NCBI RefSeq assembly: GCF_014287275.1 | Contig: NZ_JACONZ010000004.1 | Span: 287,173-351,172 of the forward strand | Origin: Anaerofilum hominis | GTDB taxonomy: Bacteria > Bacillota > Clostridia > Oscillospirales > Ruminococcaceae | Direction of reading: 5' to 3' | Length of the DNA stretch: 64,000 nt | Part shown: positions 23,048 through 32,467 of the stretch, piece after piece | Layout: each line of letters begins with the position of its first letter | Numbering within the stretch: the stretch's first letter is position 1 | The notes under the pieces: generated by a model | Seen by the model: the letters and a program-made list of their open reading frames with translations, nothing else | The model's database searches: none | Told to the model about the DNA's origin: nothing | Made by a program: the position numbers and the translations under genes

Positions 23048-24874
23048 CTATTGCGGCTGCTTTTGCCGCTCCTGATAGCTGCGGATCGCGGCCAGGAACT
23101 CGCCGGCATACCGTTCGCATTTTGTTCTGCCCACGCCCGGCACTTTCAAAAACTCCGCCTCATCGCAGGGCATCAGCTGGCACATTTTCTGCAGCGTGGC
23201 GTCGGTGAAGATGACGAAAGCGGGCACCCCGGCCCGGCGGGCGGCGGTGAGGCGCAGCGCCTTGAGCTCGGCGTAAAGGCTCTCGTCCACCTCGCGCAGC
23301 GGGGCCGAACGGGGAGCCGCAGCCCTGGGCCGCACGCATTTCATGATCAGGCTCGACGGCTCAGCCAAAAAGGCCGCGCCTTCCGGCGTCAGGGCCAGCA
23401 CCGCATATTCCTCTTCCGTTTGATACAGCAGCCCGTCCGAGAGCAGCAGCGAAAACAGCTCCCGCACCCGGGTCTCGCTCCACTCGGCCAGCGCGCCGTA
23501 TTCTGTGGTCTCGGTCAGCCCAAAACGGCGTGTCTTTTCGTTTTTGCTCCCCCGCAGCGCGTCCACCCAGGTCTTGACCCCATAGCGGCGCCGGCTGGCC
23601 TGCACTGCGCCCAGGGCCAGCACGGCCGCCGCGGTGGCGTCCACCTCTTCAAAATTCGACAGACAGCCCGAGCAGTTGCCGCAGTAGGAAGCGGGGCGCT
23701 CGCCGAAATATTTGAGGATAAACTCCCGCAGGCAGCCCCGGGTGGTGGCGTAGAAGGTCATCTGCCGCAGCCGCGCTTTGTCTTTTTCCCGCAGCTGCAG
23801 CTGCTGCTCTTCGGTGAGTTCCGCTTTGCCCTCGCCGTGGTCGATCAGAAACTGATTGGTGATCACATCCCGGCCGCTGTAAAGCAGGATGCAGTCCGCG
23901 GCTTCCCCGTCCCGTCCCGCACGCCCGGCCTCCTGATAATAGCTTTCGATATTTTTCGGCATATTGTAGTGGATGACAAAAGAAACGTTTGATTTGTCGA
24001 TCCCCATACCAAAGGCATTGGTGGCCACCATGATGCGGGCGCGGTCGTAGAGAAAATCATCCTGGTTGTCCCTGCGCTCGGCCGGGTCCAGCCCCGCATG
24101 GTAGCGGGCGGCGGCAAAGCCGTCGGCGCACAGCCGGGCGGTCACCTCCTCCACCGTCTTGCGGGTCAGGCAATAGACGATGCCGCTGCGGTCCGGGTGT
24201 GAGAACAGATATTCTTTCAGCGCGGCGTATTTGTCGCCCGGGGCCTGCACTTCAAAATAAAGATTGGGTCGGTCGAAGCCGGTGACCAGGATCTCGGGCT
24301 CCCGCAGGCCGAGCAGCTCCACAATGTCGCCCCGCACTTCTTCGGTGGCGGTGGCGGTAAATGCGCCCACCACCGGCCGGGCGGGCAGGGTGTCCAGATA
24401 TTTCGGGATATCCAGATAGCTGGGACGGAAGTCCTGTCCCCACTGGGAGACGCAGTGCGCCTCGTCCACGCAGACCATGTTGATGGCCTGAAACTGTCCC
24501 AGGGCCAAAAAGCCCGGGGTGAGCAGCCGCTCGGGGGCGACGTAGATGATCTTATACATGCCGCCGCGGGCGTTTTCCATGGCTTTGCGGCACTGGCTTT
24601 CGGTGAGGGAAGAGTTGATGTACGCCGCGCGCACGCCCGCCTGCACCAGTGCGCTGACCTGGTCTTTCATCAGCGAGATGAGGGGGGAGACCACCACCGT
24701 GATGCCGGGCAGCAGCAGGGCGGGCAGCTGATAGCAGATCGATTTGCCCGCGCCGGTAGGCATGATGCCGACCGCGTCCCGTCCCGAGAGCAGGCTGTCA
24801 ATCAGCGGCTCCTGCCCGGGCCGGAACTGGGGATAGCCGAATATTTCCTGTAAGAGCTGTTGTCTTTGATCCAT
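23048..24874 (-). CDS. recQ: ATP-dependent DNA helicase RecQ
   Basis: 608 residues. Helicase core with Walker A MPTGAGKS, DEAH box (CVDEAHCVSQWGQDFRP), and motif VI QEAGRAGRDG. An RQC region with four zinc cysteines follows (FGERPASYCGNCSGC), then a winged helix and a C-terminal HRDC domain (about 530-600, LKALRLTAARRAGVPAFVIF). RecQ unwinds recombination intermediates and stalled forks. Length and architecture are standard. It is read from its own leader after the luxS terminator. Confidence 0.96.
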   Translation of the reverse strand: MDQRQQLLQEIFGYPQFRPGQEPLIDSLLSGRDAVGIMPTGAGKSICYQLPALLLPGITVVVSPLISLMKDQVSALVQAGVRAAYINSSLTESQCRKAMENARGGMYKIIYVAPERLLTPGFLALGQFQAINMVCVDEAHCVSQWGQDFRPSYLDIPKYLDTLPARPVVGAFTATATEEVRGDIVELLGLREPEILVTGFDRPNLYFEVQAPGDKYAALKEYLFSHPDRSGIVYCLTRKTVEEVTARLCADGFAAARYHAGLDPAERRDNQDDFLYDRARIMVATNAFGMGIDKSNVSFVIHYNMPKNIESYYQEAGRAGRDGEAADCILLYSGRDVITNQFLIDHGEGKAELTEEQQLQLREKDKARLRQMTFYATTRGCLREFILKYFGERPASYCGNCSGCLSNFEEVDATAAAVLALGAVQASRRRYGVKTWVDALRGSKNEKTRRFGLTETTEYGALAEWSETRVRELFSLLLSDGLLYQTEEEYAVLALTPEGAAFLAEPSSLIMKCVRPRAAAPRSAPLREVDESLYAELKALRLTAARRAGVPAFVIFTDATLQKMCQLMPCDEAEFLKVPGVGRTKCERYAGEFLAAIRSYQERQKQPQ

Positions 24875-24888
24875 AAAGCTTCCTTTTC

Positions 24889-24925
24889 AAAACAGCGCCG
24901 CCGTGACGCTGCGCGCCACGGCGGC
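24889..24925 (-). terminator. Terminator of luxS
   Basis: GCCGCCGTG (24905-24925 arm on the minus strand) pairs with CACGGCGGC (24897-24905 region), loop of 11 nt, followed on the minus strand by TTTTG (24892-24888). It separates luxS from recQ. Confidence 0.7.
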
Positions 24926-24992
24926 TGAATAAAGCGCTTTTCTGTCAGCGCAGCACGGCCCCTGTGCCGCTGGGGGGCAAAGCCGTCTGCCG

Positions 24993-25457
24993 TTAAGCCT
25001 GGTAGGCAAGGTCGTCGGGCGTCCAGAATTCCAGCACACGGCACATCTCCCGCGCCGCCTCTTTTGCCCCGGGCAGGTCGTGCTCGCGGCAGTTGCCGCA
25101 CTCGGCCTCTTCCGAACCGGGGATCCTGCCCTCAAAATCCGCGATGAAAGCGAAACTCTCGCGCACCAGATCGATGGACTGCTGCGGCGAAAGACCGCGC
25201 ACCAGCAGATAAAAGCCGGTGCGGCAGCCCATGGGGCCGACGTAAAGCACCCCGTCCTGATAGCGGGAATTGCGGGCATAGGTGGCAAACAGATGCTCAA
25301 AAGTGTGCAGGGCCCCGCAGGAGAGATAATCCCCCTGGTTGGGGCGTTTCATGCGGATATCGTAGGTCACCACGTCGCCGTCGACGCGGGAGGTATACAT
25401 GCCTTTCTGCAGCCGGGTGTGGTCCACAGAAAAACTGGCGATGCGCTGCATTTCCAT
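24993..25457 (-). CDS. luxS: S-ribosylhomocysteine lyase LuxS
   Basis: 154 residues, standard LuxS length. Metal ligands His51 and His55 (HTFEH) with Glu54, catalytic Cys78 in GPMGCRTGFY, and the third metal ligand Cys123 in ECGNCREHDLP are all present. It cleaves S-ribosylhomocysteine to homocysteine and DPD, the AI-2 precursor, closing the methylation cycle with MetH. It lies 26 bp after pyk on the same strand, so read-through from pyk is possible. Confidence 0.97.
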   Translation of the reverse strand: MEMQRIASFSVDHTRLQKGMYTSRVDGDVVTYDIRMKRPNQGDYLSCGALHTFEHLFATYARNSRYQDGVLYVGPMGCRTGFYLLVRGLSPQQSIDLVRESFAFIADFEGRIPGSEEAECGNCREHDLPGAKEAAREMCRVLEFWTPDDLAYQA

Positions 25458-25483
25458 AACAGATGACTCCTTTTCTGCGGTCC

Positions 25484-27229
25484 CTACTGCGGCATGACCC
25501 GCACAATGCCGCGTTCAGCGTCCACGGCCACCTTGACGCCGTCTTTCAGTTTGTGGGTGGCGCCGGTGGCGCCCACGATGACCGGCTTTTCCAGCGTCAG
25601 CCCCACAATGGCCGCATGGCTGTTGAGGCCGGGCTCCTCGCAGATGATGGCGGAGGCCTTTTTCATCTGGTCCAGGATGTCGTTGCTGGTGGAGGGAAGC
25701 ACCAGCACGTCGCCGGGATGGAATTTTGAGCGGATCTCGGCTTCGGTCTTGCAGATGCAGATGCGGCCCACGCCCACCAGCTTGCCCACGCCCACGCCGG
25801 ACAGCAGGGAAGCGCCCACCAGATGGGCCTTGATCATATTGGTGGAGCCCGAGACCCCCACCGGCACGCCGGCGGTAATGACCGCCATGTCGCCCTCTTT
25901 GAGATAACCGGCTTTTTGCGCCAGCTCGGCGGAGGTGTCGATCAGATCGTCGGTGGTTTTTACCAGCGGCATCACCATGGGGACGATGCCCCAGGAAAGG
26001 CTGAGATGCCGGTAGACCTGCTCGGAGGTGACGCAGGCGATGATGGGCGGCGTGGGGCGGTATTTGCACAGCAGCCGCGCCGTCTCGCCGCTTTTGGACA
26101 CCGTGACGATGGCCTTTGCCCTGATATCCATGGCGGTGGTGCAGGCCGCGTGGGCCATGGCGTCTGCGATGCCCATGTGATCTTCCAGGCCGCGGTTGCG
26201 CAGCCGCTTGTCGTAATTGATGTCGGCCTCGGTGCGCTCGGCGATGGCGGCCATGGTCTTGACGGCTTCCACCGGGAATTTGCCCGCAGCCGTCTCGCCC
26301 GAAAGCATGATGGCCGAGGTGCCGTCATAGATGGCGTTGGCCACGTCGGTGATCTCGGCACGGGTGGGGCGCGGGTTGTTCATCATCGATTCCAGCATCT
26401 GGGTGGCGGTGATGGCGGGCTTGCCGCTGTTATAGCAGTGCCAGATGATGTTTTTCTGGATGATGGGGATCTCGGTAAAGTCGATTTCCACCCCCATATC
26501 TCCGCGGGCGACCATCACGCCGTCGGACACTGCCAGGATCTCCTCGATGTTTTGCACGCCGTCGCTGTTTTCGATCTTGGCAATGATGCGGATGTGGTCG
26601 CACTTGTGCCTGTCCAGCACTTCCCGGATATCCAGCACATCCCGCGCGCAGCGCACAAAAGACGCGGCGATAAAATCAAAGCCGTTTTCAATGCCGAAAA
26701 GGATGTCTTTTTCATCCTGCTTGCTCAGATAGGGCATCGAGAGGCGCACGCCGGGCACATTTACGCTTTTGTGGTTGGAGACATAACCGCTGTTTTGGAC
26801 CGAACAGGTGATCTCGCTGCCCTCGATCTTTGACACCACCATTGAGATCAGGCCGTCGTCCAGCAGCAGCCGGGTGCCGACCTTTACGTCCTGGGGCAGG
26901 TCGCGGTAGGTGATGGAGCAGATCTCCTCGGTGCCCTCGACCTCGCGCGTCGTCAGCACAAAGGTGGACCCCGCCTTTAAAAAGACCTTTCCGCCTTTGA
27001 AATCCCGCAGGCGGATCTCCGGCCCTTTGGTATCCAGCAGGGCGGCGATGGGCTGTTCCAGCTCATTGCGGACCTTGCGCAGCAGGTTGAGACGGGCCAG
27101 ATGTTCTTCATAACTGCCGTGGGAAAAATTGAAACGGGCGACATTCATGCCCGCGGCCGCCATTTGACGCAGTATTTCCTCCGAATCGGTGGAGGGGCCG
27201 AGGGTGCAGATGATCTTGGTCTTACGCAA
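25484..27229 (-). CDS. pyk: Pyruvate kinase with C-terminal PEP-utilizer domain
   Basis: About 581 residues. Starts RKTKIICTLGPST; catalytic lysine region AKIENSDG, VARGDMGVE, and the MLESM signature. The allosteric domain ends near 470. An additional phosphohistidine-swivel domain (about 490-580, CEEPGLNSHAAIVG, PVIVGATGAT) matches the extended pyruvate kinases of Bacillus; its catalytic His is replaced or shifted as usual. TTG 27229 is preferred, 8 nt after AAGGAGG; a longer frame to 27304 crosses the promoter. Final step of glycolysis. Confidence 0.96.
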   Translation of the reverse strand: MRKTKIICTLGPSTDSEEILRQMAAAGMNVARFNFSHGSYEEHLARLNLLRKVRNELEQPIAALLDTKGPEIRLRDFKGGKVFLKAGSTFVLTTREVEGTEEICSITYRDLPQDVKVGTRLLLDDGLISMVVSKIEGSEITCSVQNSGYVSNHKSVNVPGVRLSMPYLSKQDEKDILFGIENGFDFIAASFVRCARDVLDIREVLDRHKCDHIRIIAKIENSDGVQNIEEILAVSDGVMVARGDMGVEIDFTEIPIIQKNIIWHCYNSGKPAITATQMLESMMNNPRPTRAEITDVANAIYDGTSAIMLSGETAAGKFPVEAVKTMAAIAERTEADINYDKRLRNRGLEDHMGIADAMAHAACTTAMDIRAKAIVTVSKSGETARLLCKYRPTPPIIACVTSEQVYRHLSLSWGIVPMVMPLVKTTDDLIDTSAELAQKAGYLKEGDMAVITAGVPVGVSGSTNMIKAHLVGASLLSGVGVGKLVGVGRICICKTEAEIRSKFHPGDVLVLPSTSNDILDQMKKASAIICEEPGLNSHAAIVGLTLEKPVIVGATGATHKLKDGVKVAVDAERGIVRVMPQ

Positions 27230-27292
27230 AGCGCAAACCTCCTTGTCAAACGGTAGGGGAAAAAGCCCCTTGCTTTTTACGAAATCAGAAAC

Positions 27293-27298
27293 ATTATA
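27293..27298 (-). promoter_or_regulatory. -10 box of pyk
   Basis: TATAAT on the minus strand, about 65 nt before the pyk start codon. The -35 is weak. The rest of 27299-27467 has no gene and separates the divergent pyk and deoB promoters. Confidence 0.5.
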
Positions 27299-27467
27299 CA
27301 CCATCCCATCCTGTTTGCCTACAGGGTTTTATGTCGATTTTACATTTCAGGAACATTTTGGAGCAAAAAACAGACAACACGAAGGCTCGGCGCACAGAAA
27401 ATGCGGACAAAACGATGAAAAACAGACTGTCTTTGTGTGAAAAACAGAGGAAAGGAGGCAAACCGCA

Positions 27468-27496
27468 TTGTCCGCGCGGCGCTTTTATGATACAAT
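27468..27496 (+). promoter_or_regulatory. Sigma-A promoter of deoB
   Basis: TTGTCC (27468-27473), 17-nt spacer, TACAAT (27491-27496), 60 bp before the deoB start. Confidence 0.7.
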
Positions 27497-27556
27497 AAAG
27501 CTATCCAGTCCGAGACCGGAAAACGATCATATTTAATGATACAGGAGCGTAGCAAA

Positions 27557-28732
27557 ATGGCAAAAAGAGCATTTCTTATTGTACTGGACAGCTTCGGCAT
27601 CGGTGCGGAGCCGGATGCTGCCGCGTTCGGCGACGAAGGCGCCGATACCCTGGGGGCCATTGCCTCTCACCCCAATTTCAAGTGTCCCAATCTGCAAAAA
27701 CTGGGCATGTTCAACATCGACGGCGTGACAGCCGGCGAAAAATGCGCCGCCCCGGCGGGGGCGTTTGCCCGCCTGCAGGAGCAGAGCATGGGCAAGGATA
27801 CCACGATCGGCCACTGGGAGATCGCGGGCGTCGTCAGCCCCGAGCCGCTGCCCACTTTCCCGGACGGGTTCCCCGCTGAGCTCATCGCGGAATATGAGGC
27901 AAAGACCGGTCACAAGGTGCTGTGCAACAAGCCCTATTCCGGCACGAAAGTCCTCCAGGACTACGGCGAGCAGGCCATAGCCGAGGACGCTCTCATCGTC
28001 TACACCAGTGCAGACAGCGTGTTCCAGGTGGCGGCCAGCGAAGAGATGGTGCCGGTGCCCGAGCTGTACCGCTACTGCGAAATTGCCCGCGAGATGCTCA
28101 AGGGCAAATATGGTGTGGGGCGCGTCATCGCCCGCCCGTTCCTGGGCCGGACGGCGGACACGTTCTACCGCACCACCAACCGCCACGACCTGAGCCTGAA
28201 GCCGCCCCGCGCCACGATGCTGGACGTGCTGAAAGCAGCGGGCAAAGACGTGATCGCCGTGGGCAAGATCTACGATATTTTTGACGGCGAGGGCGTGACC
28301 GAAAAGATCAAGACCACCGGCAACACCAACGGCATCGCTTTCACCAAGGCGCTGCAGACCCGTGATTTTGAGGGCCTGGCCTTTGTCAATCTGGTGGATT
28401 TCGACATGCTGTACGGCCACCGCCGGGACGTGGCGGGCTATGCCGCTGCGGCCAGCGAGTTTGACGCGTTTCTGTCCGAGTTCATCCCGGGCATGCGGGA
28501 GGACGACCTGCTGATGATCACCGCCGACCACGGCTGCGACCCCTCCTATACCAAGACCACCGACCACACCCGCGAGTATGTGCCCCTGCTGGTCTGCGGC
28601 AAGCAGGTCAAAGAGGGCGCAGATCTGGGCACCCGCATGGGCTTTGGCGCCATTGCGCGCACCGTCTGCGACTATCTGGGCGTGGAGAACCAGCTGGACG
28701 GCGAGAGCCTGCTGTCCGAGATCCTGAAATAA
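27557..28732 (+). CDS. deoB: Phosphopentomutase
   Basis: 391 residues. Alkaline-phosphatase-superfamily mutase that interconverts (deoxy)ribose 1- and 5-phosphates in nucleoside salvage. Motifs: VLDSFGIGAEPDA at the start (metal Asp), GKDTTIGHWE with the phosphorylated Thr, TADHGCDPSYTKTTDHTREYVPLL metal site at the end. The frame opens at 27536, but ATG 27557 gives the usual MAKRAFLIVLDS start with GGAG upstream. It stands alone with its own promoter and terminator. Confidence 0.96.
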   Translation: MAKRAFLIVLDSFGIGAEPDAAAFGDEGADTLGAIASHPNFKCPNLQKLGMFNIDGVTAGEKCAAPAGAFARLQEQSMGKDTTIGHWEIAGVVSPEPLPTFPDGFPAELIAEYEAKTGHKVLCNKPYSGTKVLQDYGEQAIAEDALIVYTSADSVFQVAASEEMVPVPELYRYCEIAREMLKGKYGVGRVIARPFLGRTADTFYRTTNRHDLSLKPPRATMLDVLKAAGKDVIAVGKIYDIFDGEGVTEKIKTTGNTNGIAFTKALQTRDFEGLAFVNLVDFDMLYGHRRDVAGYAAAASEFDAFLSEFIPGMREDDLLMITADHGCDPSYTKTTDHTREYVPLLVCGKQVKEGADLGTRMGFGAIARTVCDYLGVENQLDGESLLSEILK

Positions 28733-28759
28733 GCCGCCGCACACAGGCGGGGCAGAAAG

Positions 28760-28788
28760 GCCGTCCTTCGGGACGGCTTTTCTTTTTG
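28760..28788 (+). terminator. Terminator of deoB
   Basis: GCCGTCC-TTCG-GGACGGC hairpin with the stable TTCG tetraloop (28760-28777), followed by TTTTCTTTTT. Confidence 0.92.
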
Positions 28789-29316
28789 GGCAGGCCCTTG
28801 CCGGCCAGACGAGGGGGCAGCTCCAAAAAGGCTTTCGCTGTGGGAAGCGGATGGGGCGGTTTTGACAGCAGGGCTGCCGCGCGGACGGAAAGCAGAGCCG
28901 GGCGGGCAGAGACTGGCTGCGGACGGCAGGGCAGGGGGACAGGTGCGGGCAGGCAGAAGCCCGGCTGTGCCCCGCAGCCTGTTTCCCCGAAAATCAGCGG
29001 CGGCCGCGGCAGCGCCCGCCGGTGTCCGGCCCTTATAAAACGCGGCTTCGATCTGCCGCCCTGCCGGAAAAAGCTGTCTTTGCCGGGGCGCCAAAAGCGG
29101 GGCTGCCCGCACGGTGGACCGCACCGCGGCAAAAGCACCCTGTCTTTTCGGGTCGGTGTGGCCCGGCCTGCCGCGGCGCGTGGGGCCGCGAAGCGCTGTT
29201 TCTTAAGAAATTATGAAATTTTGAAAACCCTGTAATAAACGCGCAGCGGTTCTCGTTTCCATTAATAGAAAGACGAAAAACAAGACGTCGAGAATCGGAG
29301 AAGGAGGGTTTTTACA
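28789..29316. other. Long GC-rich gap without a recognisable gene
   Basis: About 530 bp. Several overlapping open frames exist on both strands but none has a ribosome site plus sensible protein composition; they are rich in Gly, Arg, Ala and Pro, as expected of random GC-rich DNA. The last 110 bp turn AT-rich and presumably hold the promoter of the next small gene; no confident -35/-10 pair was identified. Confidence 0.45.
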
Positions 29317-29430
29317 ATGTTTGTGGAGACTTTGATTTTTGCAGTGATCGCGGTGGGATGCGTGCTGTTCAGCGTGGGCGTGCTCGCGGCCGGCGGCAGT
29401 GAAGACCCTCAGGAGGCCGCACAGAACTGA
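29317..29430 (+). CDS. 37-residue single-pass membrane peptide
   Basis: ATG 29317 to TGA 29430, preceded by AAGGAGGG (29301-29308) at 8-nt spacing and followed after 25 bp by a strong terminator. The peptide starts MFVETLIFAVIAVGCVLFSV and ends GVLAAGGSEDPQEAAQN: one hydrophobic helix (about 5-25) and a short acidic tail. No family recognised. A perfect ribosome site and its own terminator argue strongly that it is expressed. The topology suits a regulatory membrane peptide, but that is speculation. Confidence 0.65.
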   Translation: MFVETLIFAVIAVGCVLFSVGVLAAGGSEDPQEAAQN

Positions 29431-29455
29431 GACTGTGAGATCAGCGAAAGCAAAA

Positions 29456-29487
29456 GGCTGCCCGAAAAATTTCGGGCAGCCTTTTTT
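29456..29487. terminator. Bidirectional terminator between the small peptide gene and udk
   Basis: GGCTGCCCGAAA (29456-29467) pairs with TTTCGGGCAGCC (29470-29481), then TTTTTT on the plus strand and AAAA/TTTT on the other, serving the convergent genes. Confidence 0.88.
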
Positions 29488-29508
29488 GCGCGCAGACGGC
29501 GGCGCGCC

Positions 29509-30135
29509 TTATTTTTTTGCGATCTCGGCGCGGATGCGGTCGATGACCATATCCAGCGCCACGGCGTTGAAGCCGCCCTCCGGGACAATGACGTCCGCAT
29601 ACCGCTTGCTGGGTTCCACGAATTCTTCATGCATCGGCTTGACGGTGGAGAGGTATTGATCCATCACGCTCTGCAGGCTGCGGCCGCGCTCTTTCACGTC
29701 CCGTGTCAAGCGGCGGATCAGGCGCACGTCGCTGTCGGTGTCCACATAGACCTTGATATCGAAAAGCTCGCGCAGCTGCCGGTTTTCAAAAATCAAAATA
29801 CCGTCCACGATGATGACCGGGGCGGCCGCCACCCGCACGGTCTGGGGCAGACGGGTGAATTCCGTGTAGGAGTAGATCGGCCGGTCGATATCCTCGCCGT
29901 GTTTGAGCCGGAGGAGATCTGCGATCAGCAGATCGGTGTCAAAGGCGTTGGGGTGATCAAAATTCTGCTTTTTTCGCTCTTCCAGCGGCAGCTCGGCGAA
30001 AGGCTTGTAATAAAAGTCGTGGTTGAGGGTGGCCACATCGCCGCCGAAGTACTGGATGATCTTGTTGGCAAAGGTGGTCTTGCCGGAGCCGGAACCACCT
30101 GCGATGCCGATGACGAGCGCGTCTCTTCTTTCCAT
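29509..30135 (-). CDS. udk: Uridine kinase
   Basis: 208 residues. P-loop GIAGGSGSGKT near the start, substrate motif NHDFYYKPF, and DHPNAFD. Phosphorylates uridine or cytidine for salvage. Length is typical of bacterial Udk. It sits 81 bp after an ABC exporter gene on the same strand. Confidence 0.93.
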   Translation of the reverse strand: MERRDALVIGIAGGSGSGKTTFANKIIQYFGGDVATLNHDFYYKPFAELPLEERKKQNFDHPNAFDTDLLIADLLRLKHGEDIDRPIYSYTEFTRLPQTVRVAAAPVIIVDGILIFENRQLRELFDIKVYVDTDSDVRLIRRLTRDVKERGRSLQSVMDQYLSTVKPMHEEFVEPSKRYADVIVPEGGFNAVALDMVIDRIRAEIAKK

Positions 30136-30216
30136 ACGAAAACCTCCCGTGAGGGGGCCCCGGGCAGGGCGGTCCCAAATCTGCGCCCCGCCTGCCGGCG
30201 GCCCGGTGATCTGTCT

Positions 30217-31938
30217 TTAATTCATGGAGAATTGCGTGTTATAAAGGGCGGCGTAAAGGCCGTTCTCTTTCAGCAGCTGTGCGTGCGGGCCCGACTCGGC
30301 GATCCCGTCCTCGGTGAGCACCAGGATGCGGTCGGCATTGCGCACGGTGGAGAGGCGATGGGCCACCACCAGGGTGGTGCGCCCGCGGGAGAGCTGGTCA
30401 AAGCTTTTCTGGATGGCCTGCTCGGTGACGGTATCCAGCGCGCTGGTCGCCTCGTCCAGGATCAGGATGGGCGGGTTTTTCAAAAAGACCCGCGCAATGG
30501 CGATGCGCTGCTTTTGCCCGCCGGAGAGTTTGACGCCCCTCTCCCCGATATCGGTGTCGTAGCCGTCCGGCATGGCCATGATGGTGTCGTGCAGTTCCGC
30601 CTCTTTGGCCGCGGCCACGATCTCCTCCTCGGTGGCGTCCAGCTTCCCGTAGGCGATGTTCTCCCGGATGGTGCCGGTAAACAGAAAGACGTCCTGCTGC
30701 ACGATGCCGATGCTGCGCCGCAGGCTGCTTGCGGGGATATCGCGCACGTCGATGCCGCCAATGCGCACCGCACCGCGGGTGGGCGTGTAAAAGCGGGGAA
30801 TAAGGTGACAGAATGTGGTCTTGCCGCCGCCCGACGGCCCCACCAGGGCCACCGTCTCGCCGCGGGGGATGACGGTGTCGATGTTCTCCAGCACCGTCTT
30901 GTTCTCATCATAGCGGAAACTGACGCCCTCAAAGGTGATGTCGGAGGAAAAACTCTCCGGGGTGCGGGGATGCGCGGGCTCCTGCTCGGAAGGGGTATCC
31001 ATCACCTGGCAGAAACGCTCAAAGCCGGACATCCCGTCCTGGAACATCTCCACGAACTGGTTGAGCCGCCGGATGGGGTTGGTAAACATGGAGATATAGA
31101 GCAGAAAAGCGGCAAAGTCGCCGATATCGATGCGCCCCCAAAAGACAAAGAGGCCGCTGGCGACAAGGGCCAGCAGCGGCAGCAGGTCGATACCCAGCTG
31201 CATGCCGGAGTTGAAGATCGCCATCACCCGGTAAACGCCCTGACGCGCGCTGACATAGGCGCGGTTGCGGCCCTCGAACTTTTCCCCCTCATAGCCGGCG
31301 TTGTCGAAAGCCTTGGCCACCCGGATGCCGGAGAGGCTGTTCTCGATCTCGGCGTTGATATGGCCGGTCTCCTCGCGGCTGCGCGCAAAAGCTTTCAGCA
31401 TCAGGCGCCGCAGCCGCACGGCGAACAGTACCAGCAGCGGCACGAAGAAAAAGATGATCAAAGTCAGCGCCAGGTCGATGCGGGCCAGCAGGATGAACGA
31501 GAGGAAAAAGGTCACCAGCGAGATGAACAGGTCCTCCGGCCCGTGATGCGCCAGCTCGGCGATCTCAAAGGTATCGTTCACCACCCGGCTCATCAGGGCG
31601 CCGGTCTTGTTCTCATCAAAAAAGGAAAAGGGCAGCGTTTCCATATGCCGGAACAGGTCGCGGCGCATGTCCGCCTGGATCTTCACCCCCACCATATGGC
31701 CCCAGTAGATGGTGAAGTAGGTCAGCAGCGTCTTGATGAGGTAGATGACCAGCATGGCGGCGGCCCAGCCCACAAAGAGCTGCAGCTTGCGGCCGGGGAC
31801 GTAGTCGTTGATGACGGTGCGGGTGAGCATGGGGTAAAACAGGTCGCAGGCAGCCATAAAAAAGGCGGCCAGAAGATCCAGCGTGAACAGGACCCGATGC
31901 GGCTTATAATAGCGGGCAAAGCGTCTGAGCATTTTCAC
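30217..31938 (-). CDS. ABC exporter, fused permease-ATPase (MsbA/LmrA-like)
   Basis: 573 residues. Six transmembrane helices (about 15-310) then an ATP-binding domain with Walker A GPSGGGKTT, signature LSGGQKQR, and Walker B ILILDEATSALD. Half-transporter architecture of the ABCB/MsbA type, expected to work as a dimer exporting a lipid, peptide or drug. It is downstream of a GNAT gene with a 3-bp gap. Substrate cannot be told from sequence. Confidence 0.93.
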   Translation of the reverse strand: MKMLRRFARYYKPHRVLFTLDLLAAFFMAACDLFYPMLTRTVINDYVPGRKLQLFVGWAAAMLVIYLIKTLLTYFTIYWGHMVGVKIQADMRRDLFRHMETLPFSFFDENKTGALMSRVVNDTFEIAELAHHGPEDLFISLVTFFLSFILLARIDLALTLIIFFFVPLLVLFAVRLRRLMLKAFARSREETGHINAEIENSLSGIRVAKAFDNAGYEGEKFEGRNRAYVSARQGVYRVMAIFNSGMQLGIDLLPLLALVASGLFVFWGRIDIGDFAAFLLYISMFTNPIRRLNQFVEMFQDGMSGFERFCQVMDTPSEQEPAHPRTPESFSSDITFEGVSFRYDENKTVLENIDTVIPRGETVALVGPSGGGKTTFCHLIPRFYTPTRGAVRIGGIDVRDIPASSLRRSIGIVQQDVFLFTGTIRENIAYGKLDATEEEIVAAAKEAELHDTIMAMPDGYDTDIGERGVKLSGGQKQRIAIARVFLKNPPILILDEATSALDTVTEQAIQKSFDQLSRGRTTLVVAHRLSTVRNADRILVLTEDGIAESGPHAQLLKENGLYAALYNTQFSMN

Positions 31939-31941
31939 AGT

Positions 31942-32388
31942 TTAAAATCCCTCCAGGATCATCTGCGTATAGGGCAGCACCTGAAAGCCCTCCCGCTCGT
32001 AAAGCTGGCGCGCGCGCGGGTTTTCGGGAGCCACTTCAAGGCGCAGGCGGGCAGCCCGGCCCTCGTATTCTTTCTTGATAAAATCCAGCAGCTGCCTGCC
32101 CAGGCCCCGGCCGCGGCAGTCGGGGCGGAGATAGAGCTCCTCCAGCAGGACGACGGGGCCGCCGGCTTCGGTGGAATAGGTGAAAGCCAGCTGGCAGTAG
32201 CCGCACAGCTGGTCTTGGTCCAGCAGGGCAAGGCCGCGCAGCAGCCCGCGATCCGCCGCCATTTCATCAAAGGCGTCTGCAAAATTCTGCACCGGGATGG
32301 CGTGCAGGCAGGCGGGGGAGTTGTAAAAGTCGGACACCAGGGCCAGGACGGCCTCCCGGTCCTGGGGCAAAAAGGTTCGGATCTGCAT
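31942..32388 (-). CDS. GNAT-family N-acetyltransferase
   Basis: 148 residues with the acetyl-CoA motif CRGRGLGRQLLDF (RxxGxG/A) at about 90-103 and the C-terminal NPRARQLYEREGFQ motif. Substrate unknown. Directly precedes the ABC exporter (3-bp gap), so the two form one operon; an acetylated small molecule handled by the exporter is one possibility. Confidence 0.88.
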   Translation of the reverse strand: MQIRTFLPQDREAVLALVSDFYNSPACLHAIPVQNFADAFDEMAADRGLLRGLALLDQDQLCGYCQLAFTYSTEAGGPVVLLEELYLRPDCRGRGLGRQLLDFIKKEYEGRAARLRLEVAPENPRARQLYEREGFQVLPYTQMILEGF

Positions 32389-32467
32389 GGTTATCTCCTT
32401 TGGTTCTCCAGTTTTATCTCGCTGTTTTCAGTCTCAAGCCCGCGGCGGCCCAAAACCCGCGGCGGGT

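Noticed and set aside
22679..23208. Several 80-117 codon frames on both strands between the VOC gene and recQ
   Set aside because: They overlap each other, span the long terminator hairpin or the 3' end of recQ, and show no protein-like features.
28786..29235. A 149-codon plus-strand gene between deoB and the small peptide gene
   Set aside because: No ribosome site, low-complexity Gly/Arg/Ala composition, and competing frames of similar length on both strands.
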